A DNA stretch of 64,000 nucleotides from Plasmodium brasilianum (taxonomy: Eukaryota > Apicomplexa > Aconoidasida > Haemosporida > Plasmodiidae), in assembly GCF_023973825.1 (NCBI RefSeq), contig NC_090124.1:712501-776500 (forward strand), in the 5' to 3' direction. Below the pieces are notes generated by a model, which saw only the letters and a program-made list of their open reading frames with translations, did no database searches and was not told where the DNA came from. The position numbers and the translations under genes were made by a program. This document shows positions 27,801 through 37,569 of the stretch, in pieces. Within the stretch, counting starts at the first letter, position 1; every line of letters begins with the position of its first letter.

Positions 27801-30800
27801 CCAACACGAATTAATATTTTCATTCTTTACTAACTCCTTCTGAAAAGTTAATTTCCACATTTCTTGCATCCATGGGTCTTCTGATATATCACATAATTTG
27901 ATTCTTTTATTTACATCTACTACCAACGCTTTTTTAATTAAATTTCTAGCTAATGGATTAACAAAGTCAGGAAATTTTAAATTACATGAAAAAATGGATT
28001 CTACAATTTGACTTTTTGTACCATCAAAAGGGACATCCCCTACTAACATTTCATATAATAAAACACCTAAAGACCAAATATCAGATCTCCAATCATATCC
28101 TTCTCCACTTGCTATTTCGGGAGAAAAATAAACAAGTGTCCCACATAAAGAAGAATGGCTTTTAGTACCTAAGATCATAGCAGACAAACCGAAATCTGAT
28201 AACTTAGCATTGTCCTTATAATCTACTAGTACATTCTCCATTTTTATATCACGGTGAAATATACCCATTTGATTTAAGTAATATAAACCATTAACAACAT
28301 GACAAAAATATTTATATGCTAGTTCATCTGGAATTATTCTTCGTCTAAAATTTTTTGATATAGAATAAATACTTCCTTTAGAACAGTATTCTAGTACATG
28401 ATATACATACTCATCGTCCTGCATACATCCATACATTTTAATTATATTTACGTGACTCAATACAGAATGATATTTAGCTTCTAAATACGCTTGCCCAGCT
28501 GCTTGAGATTTTATTATATGATCTTTTGATATTTTCTTGATAGCATAAGATTGTGGACAGGTTAAAAATCTCATTTTGGTTACAACTCCAAATCCACCCT
28601 CTCCAATATTTCCTGCATCTGAAAAGATTTCCTCTTCATGATGAAATAAATTAATAGTTAGATCCTTTTCATATTTTATAAAAGTATCATCTAACAAGGA
28701 GTTTAAGTTTAAAGAATTAAGATATGCCTCAAACATTTTTTCGTTCCATAAATCGTTCGGGTAAGATATGCATAATATCGATTCAAGAAATTTTTCTTGC
28801 ATATATCTCATTTTCTGTTTCCATTTTAATTTTTCATCCAAAGTATTATTTACGTAAGATGGGTCAAGACAATAAATAATTTTATCTATTAGATTTCTTT
28901 CCTTTTCAGAATTGGGAAGCATTATAGAGGTAAACTTCTTCTTTAGCTTATCTTCAAGTTGATTTTCACATGTGTTTTCCTCTCTTTCTTTATTAATTTT
29001 CAATAAATGCGTGAATATTAAATTCGTATTTTTCGAAAACAAAAAATGCATGATGTCGAGTTTTTTTTGTTTCTTTGTCTGCTTCTTTGCCTGTTTCTTT
29101 GCCTGTTTCTTTGCCTGTTTCTTTGCCTGTTTCTTTTTCTGCTTCCTTTTCTGTATTATTTTATTATTATTATTATTTTTATTTTTACTTATCTTTCTTT
29201 TCTTCTTTTTCTCAAGTGCATTGTCTTTGTAATCACAATCATTTTTATTACAACTACGACTACTACTACCACTTGCGCGGTTAGAGTTCGTGCCAAATAT
29301 ACCAACTCTCTTATATGATAATCCAAAATCATTTATTTCGTTTCTTAAACAATCCATTCTTCTCTTCAAACTTTTCCTTATATCAAATACCTCCTTGCTT
29401 AAGCAGAAACTATTTTTTCTACTTCTGTTTATAGTCACTTCATCGAAAACTTCCTTGATTTCCTTATCGTCAAAAATGTTTACACTACTTGAGGAGACGT
29501 AATAATTCTCTAGTTTACAGCATCCCGTATTAATTGATATTTTATTATCATCATTATTATTGTTATAATTTGTACTGTTATATTTATCAGAAAAGGTGAA
29601 AGAATGGTATTTAATTCTATCCTTCAAATGCACATAACCTCTTTCGTAATCCTCTGGTTCTTCACTAGAAAACGAGTCAGAAGAGACTACTAAGTATCCT
29701 TCCTTTTTAAAATATAATTCCAATTCCTTTTCTAATCTATTTCGCTCATCTATACACATATTATCGTCCTTTATATATGTAAATTTCCTCTCTGCTACAA
29801 TTCCACCACAATCACCTACATCTGATTCTTCCAATTTCAAACTATTCTCTAGGTTTTCTTTTCCCATTGTCACCAGTGCGTCCACTTTACCAGCATCCAT
29901 TTCCTTGGGAGAATATATTTTCTTTCTATTCGTGGATGTTCCTTCTTGTATTATCCTTTCGTCTATTCCCAAAAATTTTGCATCTTCCTTTTTTACCCCT
30001 ATCTGTTCATTTGAAATGTGACTTAATTGTACATTTATATCTTTTATTTGTACTTCATTATTCATATGGCTGCATATATGATTCTTCTTAACATTATCCT
30101 GATTTGATTCCTTATAAATTAATGTCTTCGGTTTATCTACCTTTTCACTTGTATAACTTTGTGCATTCCTGTTATCCTTTTTCTTTCCTTTTTCAAATTT
30201 TCGTTTATTAATACTGATATGACTGAAATTATTACTATGCATATTTTCCTCTTCTATGTTTTTTTTTATTTGGTTATAGGATTGTTCTTGTGATAACAGA
30301 ATAGCGCCCTCTTGCGTATTTCCTATTTTTATATCACCATCCCTGTGATATGAATATGTTTCGCATTTTTTAACATTACATATATTTGTGACTTCATTCT
30401 TAAAAGGACGTATTTCTTCTTCATTCAGAGTATTATTTTCTTTCCCTAAATCATCATATTCGTTTTTCTTTTCCTCATAAGTTTCATTTTTACTATTATC
30501 CTTTATTGATGTACAGTTTGATGCTTGTTCGGGTAATAAATTAATGTTATTATTTGACTTACCAGTTTTATCAGTCCTATCAATCCTATCCGTCTTATCC
30601 TCCTTATCTATGTTACTAACAATTCGTTCTTTTATATTTCCTTGAAATGATAAATCGTTCTTAAGTTTTTTTACCTTTTGGAATGAACTCAAAAAGAAAC
30701 TATTATTTTCTAGTATATTTTTTTCTTCCTCATTTTTTAGGTCATGCTTACTAGTACTAAGACTTGCTGTTCTTTCGGATAAATCATTTTCTTTAATAAA

Positions 30801-32660
30801 ATTTTCCTTTTTATATTTTTCACATTTATTTTTTTTAAAAATTATGTACGAGTTATGCGAATTGGCTTTTTCACGATTTAATAAATGACTATATGGCTGT
30901 GAAATTGGAAATAAATTTGATCCATCTGAAGATGTTTTACCTTTTCCCATCCTCAGGTTGTCTATTAATCGATATGAGTTCATTGCATCATATTCACATT
31001 TTGTGATGGTATTATTATCGCCATTATTTTCATCGTGTTTTTTCATCATCAAAGTGTCTGTTCTTGGTAACATAACTGCCATGTTATCACACCCACCCTC
31101 CTTTGAATGCAGAATATACTGTGTTATAGCTGTTTCTCTTATACGTTCTTCATCAGAATTAATTACAAATGTATTAGTTTTCATGTGTATAGTCTCATTT
31201 AAGTTGTCTTTTTCTTTATTACTATACCTCTGTAAGCTGATGTCATTATTGTCTCTTTCAGAGTTCATTACTTTTTTTCTGGTCATTTTACAGTTATTTG
31301 ACGTTATGCTATTTTCTCCTATGGTATTATTATTTCCCTCCCCGAATAAACATATGCTATTTTCACGTTTCACCATTCTGAAATTGGTATTGTTAACATT
31401 GTTATCTTTTATATCATTTTTACGAGACAAATCATGGAATATACCTTGGCTATGTGTATTACCTTTAGAATAGCTTAAATTAATAACATTTTCATTACTA
31501 ATATTATCCATATATACTTTATTTTTTTTATCTAACTGATTATTAACGCACTTTTTGTTAATAATATCTTCACCATATTCTTCGTAATTTCTTTCAGCAA
31601 CCTGCCCTTTGGGACTTGCATAATTTGTATAAAAAAAAAGTCTATCACTTTTATTTCTTAAAGAATTTTGAAAAGAAAAATTATTATTCAAATTTAGTTC
31701 TTGATCGAAACAATCTTTAAGAATATTTTTGTTTTTACCAATTATCTTATTATTAATCGCATTTAAGTTTATTTTGTAACAGTTTCCTTCTGACTTTTTT
31801 TCATGGGACATATTAATAGTTGGATTTGTTGCGTAACGTGTGCCACTCATTGGATTCGTTCCATAACGTGTACTACTCACCGACTTCGTTGCATAAGGTT
31901 TACTACTATATGTCTTCGTTTTGTAACATGTATTACTCACTGACTTTTTTTCATAGCATGTATTATTTACTGGCTCTTTCTCGTAATACATGTTACTTGC
32001 TGTTCTTTTTTCCCCTTGGTACTTTATTAGTTTGGCAGTGTTAAAACAGGAGTTATAAAACCAATGAGTGTCTCCCATATCATTGAAGTTAGTATTTTTT
32101 TCTATTGTGATGTTGTTTAAACTGTTACCAATAACACCTGAAGTGAATTTATTTTTGCTATTCTTTGAAGTTCCATTCCGTGGTATATTTTCTTTATTAA
32201 CATTATTTTGAATAACACTATTATTTGACATAATATATGGTTGATCCATGGGTTGATTTTTATTAAAATAATTCTTGTAGATATTATAGTTATTCTCATA
32301 ATCATTAATATTTTCCTTACAGTTGTAGTTATAATATATTAGATATTTTTTTTTTTCTTCTAAATCCTTTTTTATTCTTAAATTTTGATCACATTCTATA
32401 CTTCCATTAGTTTGCATATCTTTAACAAAAATATGTTTTGCCTCATTTTGGTTATTCTGCTTTGTATCAATCGTATTTGAAATATAGTTATTATGTAGGT
32501 TAATATTTCCCTCATTAATATTTTGTAATAAATTGGCATTTTGAGACTTCTTTATTTGTTTAATATTTTCCTTAATCTTATCGAAATAGTACTTTTGCAT
32601 ATTTACGTTTTGCACATTTACATTTTGCGTATATATATTTTGCGCATTTACGTCCTTCAT
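18891..32660 (-). CDS. ARK3: Aurora-related kinase 3 (ARK3)-like giant protein kinase
   Basis: A single open exon of 4589 aa. The kinase domain covers only about residues 1345-1600. Glycine loop GEGGFGVV (about 1352), catalytic Lys in YAIKK, helix-C Glu in YLEAKYHS, HRDIKMENV (about 1468), DFGLSA (about 1489), activation loop SSLCGTLVYFSPE, and DIWSLGVLLYEMLVG. The LCGT stretch next to SPE resembles the Aurora T-loop. Neighbourhood with PK5 and EF-1alpha fits P. falciparum ARK3 as I recall it, a mitotic kinase at spindle poles; function is inferred from that. The rest is low complexity: a (KKQA)n run just before the kinase domain, an (AKRDGSN)n-type repeat at about 2920-3120, an (NDSNNK)n repeat at about 3265-3365, an (SPKVT)n run near 3590-3630, and a Cys-rich patch, SNYSCNCEDNCDCKCGG, near 3770. 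No transmembrane segment is obvious. Confidence 0.85.
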   Translation of the reverse strand: MKDVNAQNIYTQNVNVQNVNMQKYYFDKIKENIKQIKKSQNANLLQNINEGNINLHNNYISNTIDTKQNNQNEAKHIFVKDMQTNGSIECDQNLRIKKDLEEKKKYLIYYNYNCKENINDYENNYNIYKNYFNKNQPMDQPYIMSNNSVIQNNVNKENIPRNGTSKNSKNKFTSGVIGNSLNNITIEKNTNFNDMGDTHWFYNSCFNTAKLIKYQGEKRTASNMYYEKEPVNNTCYEKKSVSNTCYKTKTYSSKPYATKSVSSTRYGTNPMSGTRYATNPTINMSHEKKSEGNCYKINLNAINNKIIGKNKNILKDCFDQELNLNNNFSFQNSLRNKSDRLFFYTNYASPKGQVAERNYEEYGEDIINKKCVNNQLDKKNKVYMDNISNENVINLSYSKGNTHSQGIFHDLSRKNDIKDNNVNNTNFRMVKRENSICLFGEGNNNTIGENSITSNNCKMTRKKVMNSERDNNDISLQRYSNKEKDNLNETIHMKTNTFVINSDEERIRETAITQYILHSKEGGCDNMAVMLPRTDTLMMKKHDENNGDNNTITKCEYDAMNSYRLIDNLRMGKGKTSSDGSNLFPISQPYSHLLNREKANSHNSYIIFKKNKCEKYKKENFIKENDLSERTASLSTSKHDLKNEEEKNILENNSFFLSSFQKVKKLKNDLSFQGNIKERIVSNIDKEDKTDRIDRTDKTGKSNNNINLLPEQASNCTSIKDNSKNETYEEKKNEYDDLGKENNTLNEEEIRPFKNEVTNICNVKKCETYSYHRDGDIKIGNTQEGAILLSQEQSYNQIKKNIEEENMHSNNFSHISINKRKFEKGKKKDNRNAQSYTSEKVDKPKTLIYKESNQDNVKKNHICSHMNNEVQIKDINVQLSHISNEQIGVKKEDAKFLGIDERIIQEGTSTNRKKIYSPKEMDAGKVDALVTMGKENLENSLKLEESDVGDCGGIVAERKFTYIKDDNMCIDERNRLEKELELYFKKEGYLVVSSDSFSSEEPEDYERGYVHLKDRIKYHSFTFSDKYNSTNYNNNNDDNKISINTGCCKLENYYVSSSSVNIFDDKEIKEVFDEVTINRSRKNSFCLSKEVFDIRKSLKRRMDCLRNEINDFGLSYKRVGIFGTNSNRASGSSSRSCNKNDCDYKDNALEKKKKRKISKNKNNNNNKIIQKRKQKKKQAKKQAKKQAKKQAKKQTKKQKKLDIMHFLFSKNTNLIFTHLLKINKEREENTCENQLEDKLKKKFTSIMLPNSEKERNLIDKIIYCLDPSYVNNTLDEKLKWKQKMRYMQEKFLESILCISYPNDLWNEKMFEAYLNSLNLNSLLDDTFIKYEKDLTINLFHHEEEIFSDAGNIGEGGFGVVTKMRFLTCPQSYAIKKISKDHIIKSQAAGQAYLEAKYHSVLSHVNIIKMYGCMQDDEYVYHVLEYCSKGSIYSISKNFRRRIIPDELAYKYFCHVVNGLYYLNQMGIFHRDIKMENVLVDYKDNAKLSDFGLSAMILGTKSHSSLCGTLVYFSPEIASGEGYDWRSDIWSLGVLLYEMLVGDVPFDGTKSQIVESIFSCNLKFPDFVNPLARNLIKKALVVDVNKRIKLCDISEDPWMQEMWKLTFQKELVKNENINSCWVDKRDDFNFISTLIKTQCFSRRSLNSSLNYYATGNRSKLDKDDHENNSENIDSLILETQQRLADYLEVENFYTNEENASSSDDLSSRESDVFISQLSDSSVNRNWNELAESYEKVGKLEHKGKWRMGFLKEKYEDPQYVSKGAEKEENYKREETTPLKIDERKDLGNVKIVEEKCTVSNESAILGHSESDKMLSRNEDIFNKDKYDNHSEENENFNIANESFYCTSKIMGDMVQANSGRSTSKTNAGCRDSVVGSVSGNRNDSGGSIRSSRSSNDSSSERDNKLSLKNFIDEKAHSVIITEERKKSCSAISLEADTKEYEDACIVYNEMKKNERKSNINMLKEEVLCEKILNKKGDHILDNTVNVKLDDVDMQSETLKKNDDKLSESENEYRSCDKYDLCKNCSTLNLSLHMDTLENGSKIPCEGENMNTRSEYFTIVEVTTSVGAGEDVIFNSAVDVYKGNKGEHKQNDKIDEIGKVEQIGQIDKVSEINEILGVIKSGENNDNKNINNTSIEGNYKLSQKTEGFNKVDKSYIPIYVIKEKKKELLSKNSSNKINLELKDRSLHKKTTNDWHLRNSDKEKFEVIGENSNELLNDKTLHHMNKSTEEEVINKKNRISFRNSGDIGGGRDHTNYIIKNIRNIHKNAKKFDQIEGESGDLEGMQARRIKDKSTYNLEKMRRRTLEENNCFKGKNKDDLIDRSVDTILIKMNSGKFYSKEKLVTGRDNCKGSALKKKRKEIVTESKENINDKTYYTEDSIRNNVYNLDGGSLYDKYIQKINKLYLNIKNKKLLYDIENRKSVTSEDNYILSSKDRLNVQSGKNMDEKVRSVNENNSKRDSRDSRNSRDSRDTEFKSYTRNVNGKTNSTIKFDKKLTDVNFQNMVYRTRFNSISNSSHDACEYKLYRSKDFLYNNKSMSKMRKNVYSNVCDEKLLDDKLVNIEKGVTNEQNYFMNKYKKEKTFLELKQEIVNVSPVNAKTRITPDFITPNKKTINSSSIANVGSLVNDKDGNISGGSSSTGSSNSDNNSIGNSKGGDSDCDNDHNKGGNKLFHVSGNTLSSSNSDNSSDRYLCKEYKRNRTAELGYKNFLKRIRNDYKDPKNCMSSYEDTVGKMDITYSIHKKDKYQKDNAHNNKIIKDDEKSTDPFGVLAFNNKVTFMALQSSNDIGDLYYDHECMKVNKKKGNISLHSKKDMSYKISNIQLRSITQKNKLNNVLTEEVEKGGSKLYKKGILQKTACKTNVKKSLTNRSLSEVAFNVGNGCKNISKVNSNVHINKGVFKISKYGNVCNNSIGRNRRGVSASSIATTPKRGGSNTDTAKRGGSNTDTAKKGGSYTETAKRGNINTATTKRGSSYTSTVRSSSNRIAAKSNGSILTANRAGSSTSTARRDGSNISTAKRDGSSTSTARRDGSNIYTAKRDGSNSSTSRRVGSNIYTAKRDGSNSSTSRRVGSNIYTAKRDGSNSSTSRRDGSNISTAKRDGSNSSTSKRDGNNISSTQKDCSSRPTANNTCNKKTSPFVSKRITSLKTSLAMKPFASEKKLDEQNSTMTRNDGGVHKKYTEGSMLTRLPKYNIVNNVSKIFKDIKEESKLNEADQRGKVNGGMGEIHAEKKDMFCTLKKTVSSKGMNGIILLNRRKGELDKENRNNIKNDSNNKNDSNNKNDSNNKNDSSNKNDSNNKNDSNNKNDSNNKNDNNNKNDSNNKNDSNNKIDSNNKNDNNNKNDSNNKNDSNNKIDSNNKNDSNNKNDSSNNNNRNKNSNKISNKNDNKNKKPWDDRIMRQGKIVSPRQKKNVHVSEKKNLNMERSNSLQLSKNNKRDNSRDIVGSPLNKKDIKGIISNGTDDVKGKTGQDNENICLSNENITNLDTNFLDTSDAQSITLQDEGKSGEDILQGNRKIILTNNIKNSKIKQYLKSKIEKIKKEKEYSVLSKVQTVRQQENKQEIMYSDLYNEKYHSILCQNKKMFCNTKNDKVINSRVTSPKVTSPKVMSPKVTNPKLTNPKVTSAKVISPKVMNSKEGKRSVSEISLKCGIEQIINKQNNEPKMKKNYILSRNTQKCENETILQTYCTKNVKTKELLARSKSETTKHIRFVPTDGKLLISYNSMDKMGKRDDNEELQINDCIRGEVLNEGSKVEKEKLRHKDVSSPANEHKHDGKCASNYSCNCEDNCDCKCGGKWGSKCGGSSKRDIVYTNIPFYKSVNVLNIKSKVDTIICKKSKDITDKKCGENNEIARNVNTFETSSRILESKNRYSNNKYSTSPSGELKNKNSLITNFEYKKSNNVTSKRQNSVPLDTKFHISKCIVTSSKKEYSKDLLGQKGSVKKNENSFFKITCDEELQNKLLNLNKKNVYNSIGKGEQDNINEKYDSNIHNNNKYKINSDVNEYDEMAYFEEGATVDDNPKINSSYIYAGDNRSREINDKYDMYCGKKNNCSNIEDLRKLSNTDCDDPFNFDKNNNKHLYELFKKYFMCIRKEMKGELKASLSNTFDEKELNIIEQYILNHLSFNNLGCVTSSSDKTERVQQVSSVDIVKASEEIMKNDTLCNKLMNMEPENYFDVKSSFPHIQNGNTMFVNEKQKFRLTNLKKSNMCIIDVCMNHHNRNIKKNIMQNYQNIYDTKTKAKMKPYFKTSTNNDASSCNIVLPCSPISTFLNKDKKEAIMKMYEGNSVTKVSRVSNTREIEEEQKCEGGPTNKCNDGRNGSGINGSFNKCIDSSTLLKQRNVKKCSGNYSEKNCKVYSCIANNEVYNVAKKNCFLRNEKNIRYIHHKNVEKENARSYTANYHTKKSVYNKPDIDNLNKGEQVVVSKSSSNCINGDFVKRKNSSSIENSGNVPDNNVLGCLLYNSCSNKKQVKSGNNNGEGDRNSDNGHVSDRNCSDRNNNYYYRKCTYAEKTTNPPYPHRQIRNVRCMSNSTMDNKTYCVKKLLNCNDKGINVVIRKAEKTHKMQFDDNELTEIKMSLNERAKNIFANPALPITQNNRN
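22530..22875 (-). repeat. (AATGATAGTAATAATAAA)n coding repeat in ARK3-like gene
   Basis: An 18-nt unit encoding NDSNNK is repeated about 17 times, with N, I and S substitutions. Because the unit is a multiple of three, other frames stay open too and make spurious Ile/Leu-rich frames on the plus strand. Confidence 0.9.
23325..23905 (-). repeat. Coding minisatellite encoding (S/A)(K/R)RDGSN-type repeats
   Basis: Units of 27-30 nt (block period 60 nt at 23340-23580) encode alternating TAKRDGSNS and TSRRVGSNI variants, then drift into (TAKRGGSNTD) copies at 23770-23900. The basic, Ser/Thr-rich content suggests a disordered, possibly phosphorylated region. Confidence 0.88.
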
Positions 32661-34728
32661 AGTTTTATCCCGAATATTTATGATAATTTAGGAAGTTGAT
32701 TCGCTGATATGTTTATCAATGTAAAGTATAAATCATCATTTAATTAAACGTGGAGCATTTTCTTGAGTTATGTTATGTGAAATAAATCACATGTTTTACA
32801 TAATCGAAGATAAACACATAAATGCATAAACAAAAAGAATATTATATATAACATAAAAAGCTTAATATATAATATACAGCATACACCATAAAACGCATAA
32901 TATATAGTATATATGCACACATCATATAACTCATAACATAGATCATAAAATAAGATCAATATGTGTCACAAACAAAACAAAACAAAATATAGTTTATGAA
33001 ACAAAATGGTCAAGGTAGATCACAAAAACAAAGATAAAAATAGAAACTTGAACATAATAAGAAACAAAAAAAACAAAAAAATAAAATAAAATTGTAATAA
33101 ATGTACGTTAACTAATTATATTCGTCATAAGCATCAGAAAAATACGACTGTTTTACAATTCATAATAAAAAAGACAAAAAGTTATAAGTGATAACAACAG
33201 AATTAATTTTTAAAATTATTAATAAGACATAACCTGATATACTTAAATATAAAAACGTGGTATTTGTGTAAAATTTTTTATAAATAACTACCATTAAATT
33301 TTTATAATTTTCCATGAATTAGTATATATATATATATATATTTATTTATTTATTAATTTTTTTTTTTCTTTTTTGTGGTTTACGTATATTAATTTTTGAC
33401 AACAGACAAGAGTAAAAATATAACGGTTTCGGTTTTTAATAAACAAATAAATAATTAATCATTTTTTTAGATAAAAAATATAGTTTTTTATTTCAAGAGT
33501 TCTTTGTAGAATGTGTTGAAACAACAGTTTCGTTCTAACAATGAAGGTGTATACGTGTATATATATACATATATATATATATATGTATACGCGCGCGTAT
33601 ACGTTTATACGTGTTGATGAAAGAAAATATACTAATTAAATAAACTTAATATATTTTTATCTCTATAAAAAAAAATTCATTGGTACATTAATTTATATAT
33701 TAAATCTGCAAAATAATTTTTATAAAAAATATATTTTAGGGGTGTTCTACAGAAGTAATCCTTTTCAAAAAAGATGAAAAAAAAAAGATTTTTCTTCATA
33801 TTATAATTATTGATACATAAAACCATTAAGAATGGAAAGTTCCTTTCTTATTCTGTCATTCTGTCATTTTATCATTTTATCACTTTATCATTTTATTATT
33901 TTATAGTTTTATCAATTTTTTCTTTTTTGCTTTTCCTTATTTTTAAATAACATATTTAAACAAAGATCAGGTAAAATCTAAATATTAAGCTTTTTTTTTC
34001 TTTTTTTTTTTTTCTTAATATTATATAATTTTAGCTTGTGTGCAATGTTTCATATAGCTTTAAAAAAAAAAAAAAAATGTTCATACATTTTTTTCATATT
34101 TTTGGTGAATTTTTATTAACTGTCATAATTTAAAGAAGTTAAAATTACCACAGTATATGAGAAAAGGATAATGAGAAAAATTACTGACAGTCTACTATTT
34201 TAATTTTTCCTAAAGCTTCTTTTATTAGTGATAAATGCGTATGTATATATATACCTCTATTAATACTCGTACTATGCCATATTATTCTTTTTAATATTCT
34301 TTTAATATGCAGGAATGTGCAAGTATGTGCACATAATTATGTGTTAATTATTTTTACTAATTTATGTGCTATTCATCCACAAACAAACACGTTGTTTATT
34401 TTACAAATAGTTTTCTGTGTTGCATCTTTTAATATCAGACTATTTTTAATGAAAAAATTTAATTCTACATTACACGTCGTTATAAATATTCATACTTTAC
34501 ACCATCACTGAAAAAATATATAATACCTATTTTGTAATTATGCTCTCTTCATGCTTTCTATTCATTGTCTATTTCTATTATTCCTTTTTTAATATAGAAA
34601 AAAAAAAAAAAAAAATTACCTGTACATAATGGGCCTATTATTGAAAACCTTTTTACCTTGCTTGTTCATAACTTTTTTTAAAACGGTTCGTAACAACTCG
34701 CTTAATTACTACTTATAAATAAATAAAA

Positions 34729-34760
<32 letters not shown>

Positions 34761-35435
34761 ATATATATATAATTATAAATACACATTTATTCTGCATAAA
34801 ATGTTCTGTGAAAGAGATTCATATGAACCAGAAAACAACTCCCACAATTTAGAAAAAACATAAAAAAAATTATAGTAAAAGCAGTTACATAATTAACAAA
34901 AACAAAACAAGAAAAAAAAAATAAAAAAAATAAAATAAAACTATGTCACATATCTTTATTTTAATAAAAAGCTTGATGAGCAAAAGTTTATATATATAAA
35001 TACCAAAAACACATACAAAAAAAAAAAAAAAATAGGTTGATGCCATATCTCATTATTCAATAAAAGTCCATGTGGAAAAGTTTATTTAGATTAATACTAG
35101 AAACACAAAAAAAAAAAAAAAAAATGGAATAAAATAAATTATAAAATATTAACTGGATGTTCTCATAAAAGACGTATAAACATATAATTTACACGCACAT
35201 ATATATATATATATATGATAAAATTAAGGTATTTAAAACTGTATTTTAAAAATTTTTCATGTAGTTTCATTTGTTCTACGTGTTTTCTTTGTAGTATAAC
35301 CGCAAATGATAATAATAAAAATAATATACTTATGTACACAACAAATGAGTGAAAATAAAAACGTAATAAACATTAAATTAAGAATTCACGAAAGCAGTAT
35401 ACTCAATGAAAGCCACGTATTATATTAGAACAGAA

Positions 35436-35483
<48 letters not shown>

Positions 35484-36516
35484 CATTAATTAGAAAATAG
35501 TGCATATAAATATCTTTTTCTTAACTACAACTATTTTAATAAGATAATGTAGAAATGAATATGTAGTAACATTATATAAATTTACAACATTTTGTCTAAT
35601 TAGGAGTATACACAAAAATGAAATGGAATATTATACAAACAATTCAAACAATAAAAAACGTCTAATATTAAAAATTAACCAGATAAAATATATAATTTAA
35701 AAGATCTGTGTAATGCAACTAAAAATTAACGAACAACATGTGTTTATTCAAAAATTAATGCACATGTATAAATGATAAAAAAAAAAAAGAAAAAAACAAA
35801 AGTGCAATAGAGTTATCCCTACTAAAAAAAGAGTTTTTTTACAATAATTATAATTATACATATATATGTTCCTAATATTTATCGAATTCGGAAGCTCTGT
35901 AATAAAAAAAAAAAAAGAAAAAATTGTATATGACAATAATTCGTTGTTAAAAAGAAATATACTTATATTATGCCCAATTTAATAAAACAAAATTTCGTAA
36001 TAAATTCCTGACCTAAATTTTCTTCCATGATTGTCTACCAAAAAAGCTCTTCCTATCATAACAAATTTTTGCAGATATGAAAAGTTGTATAAATTTATGT
36101 TTTAATAAGACAAACAAAACAGTATGAAAGAAGGATTATGCTTGATTTCTACAGTCAAGTGAATATTTTATTTTATTTTTTATATGAGTTACCATACGAA
36201 TCATATATAAGTATGGGCTTCTCTTTAAAATGGCTCTTCAAACTGTTAAATATAAAAAACGTGTACGGTAACTTTTGTTGTGCAAAAATAGAAACAATAC
36301 ATCGTGTTTTTGAAACAAAGAATCGTTATACCATGAAAAAAAAAATAATAACAAAAAGAGATAAATAGATAAACAAACAAACAAACAAAATAAATAAATA
36401 AATAAATATATACATACATACATACATACATACATAAATATACATATTCGTATATGCAAAAGTTATATAAACTAGATTTGCTTATGTCCGCATTATTATT
36501 TTTTTCTTTTTTCTTA
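32661..36516. other. Long intergenic region upstream of ARK3-like gene
   Basis: About 3.9 kb of AT-rich DNA lie between the ARK3-like start and the 3' end of the J-protein gene. They hold many poly(A) and poly(T) runs (33995-34013, 34065, 34600, 35020, 35110, 35430), (TA)n at 34730-34770 and 35450-35480, a TACGTGTATATATA/CGCGCGTATACG stretch at 33550-33620, and TTTATCATTT repeats at 33855-33920. A 65-codon frame at 34317-34511 is hydrophobic but has no signal I trust. I see no gene. Confidence 0.55.
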
Positions 36517-37569
36517 TTACATGTACTCCTTATAAACAACAAACAGAAATAAAAGAGGGACAACAAATAAAGGAAATAACTTAAAAATTAGGTTTATGTA
36601 AAAATACTCCCTCGGGTGTTTATTGAAAATATCATTCATGGAGTAACCGTAATTATTATATGAGTATCTCTGACAATAAAAAAAAAATAAGATAAATGAA
36701 AACAAAATTAAATACATACATATATAAGTATATAAACGAATGAATAAGTATATGAAAAAATGAATATATAATAAATGAATGAATAAAAAAATAGACTGAT
36801 TAACAAAATAGAAAAATGATGAAAAAACAAAATACTCTATTTTATTACTCTATGATATTCCTTTCTTTCATTTTCTCTCATTTTACGAACATCCTCGTAA
36901 AATGATCTCTGAAAATCAGAAAAATCGTCAGAATAGTTGTAATTTTGTTTATTCTTTGTCTCTTCTGGTTTGTTGCTTTTGCTATATGGGTTCTCACTGT
37001 GGTATGATTTTTCTATTAAGGGGTTATGTACAGGTTGTAGAGATGAATGGCATGTTATGTGTACATGTTATGTTGATATTTATATAGAAACATACACTTC
37101 TTAGCTAACTATTGTAAGATGAAAAATGAAAAATGTGCAATTCCACAAAATATTGTAATTACGTGAGTAATCGTCATTATGTAAGGCCTGATATGCTTCT
37201 TGAATCTGTTTAAATTTTGATGTAGCATCTGAACTTTTGTTTATATCAGGATGATATAATTTTACTTTTTTTAAGTATGCTTCACGTATTGTTTTCTTAC
37301 AGGCATTTTTTGTTACACCTATAATAATAAGATTATATTAAATAAGTGTAAATAAATGAATATATAAATATATATATACTGTAGTTCTAATTAGGCTAAT
37401 CCTTACACTACATAATATTTTACGCTCTTTCTATGTAACATATAATAGAATAAAAATCCCTTAAATTTCTAGTTATTACAATCTTATGTTTACAATTATG
37501 CATGTATTTAATTGCTTTTCTTTTTCTTTTTTTTTTTTTTTTTGTACCTAAAATTTTATGATAATTCAT
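36517..37569 (-). CDS. Small J-domain (DnaJ/Hsp40) protein with C-terminal membrane anchor
   Basis: J proteins stimulate the ATPase of Hsp70 chaperones through their HPD motif. I assembled four exons: 37548-37569, 37163-37318, 36849-37012 and 36517-36669. Introns are GT..AG with compatible phases and the product is 164 aa. The J domain is at the very N-terminus: MNYHKILGVTKNA, helix TIREAYLKKVKLYHPDINK with HPD at 30-32, then FKQIQEAYQAL. A charged linker follows (SDDFSDFQRSFYEDVRKM). The last exon ends in a hydrophobic segment (LIFKLFPLFVVPLLFLFVVY, about 141-160) and a short KEYM tail, so it is probably membrane anchored with the J domain facing the cytosol or matrix. No signal peptide or PEXEL is seen. 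The start ATG is in good A-rich context and an in-frame stop lies 90 nt upstream. Confidence 0.82.

Noticed and set aside
34317..34511. 64-codon hydrophobic frame in the ARK3 upstream region
   Set aside because: Composition is not clearly different from flanks and no supporting start or splice context is visible; could be non-coding RNA but cannot be shown.
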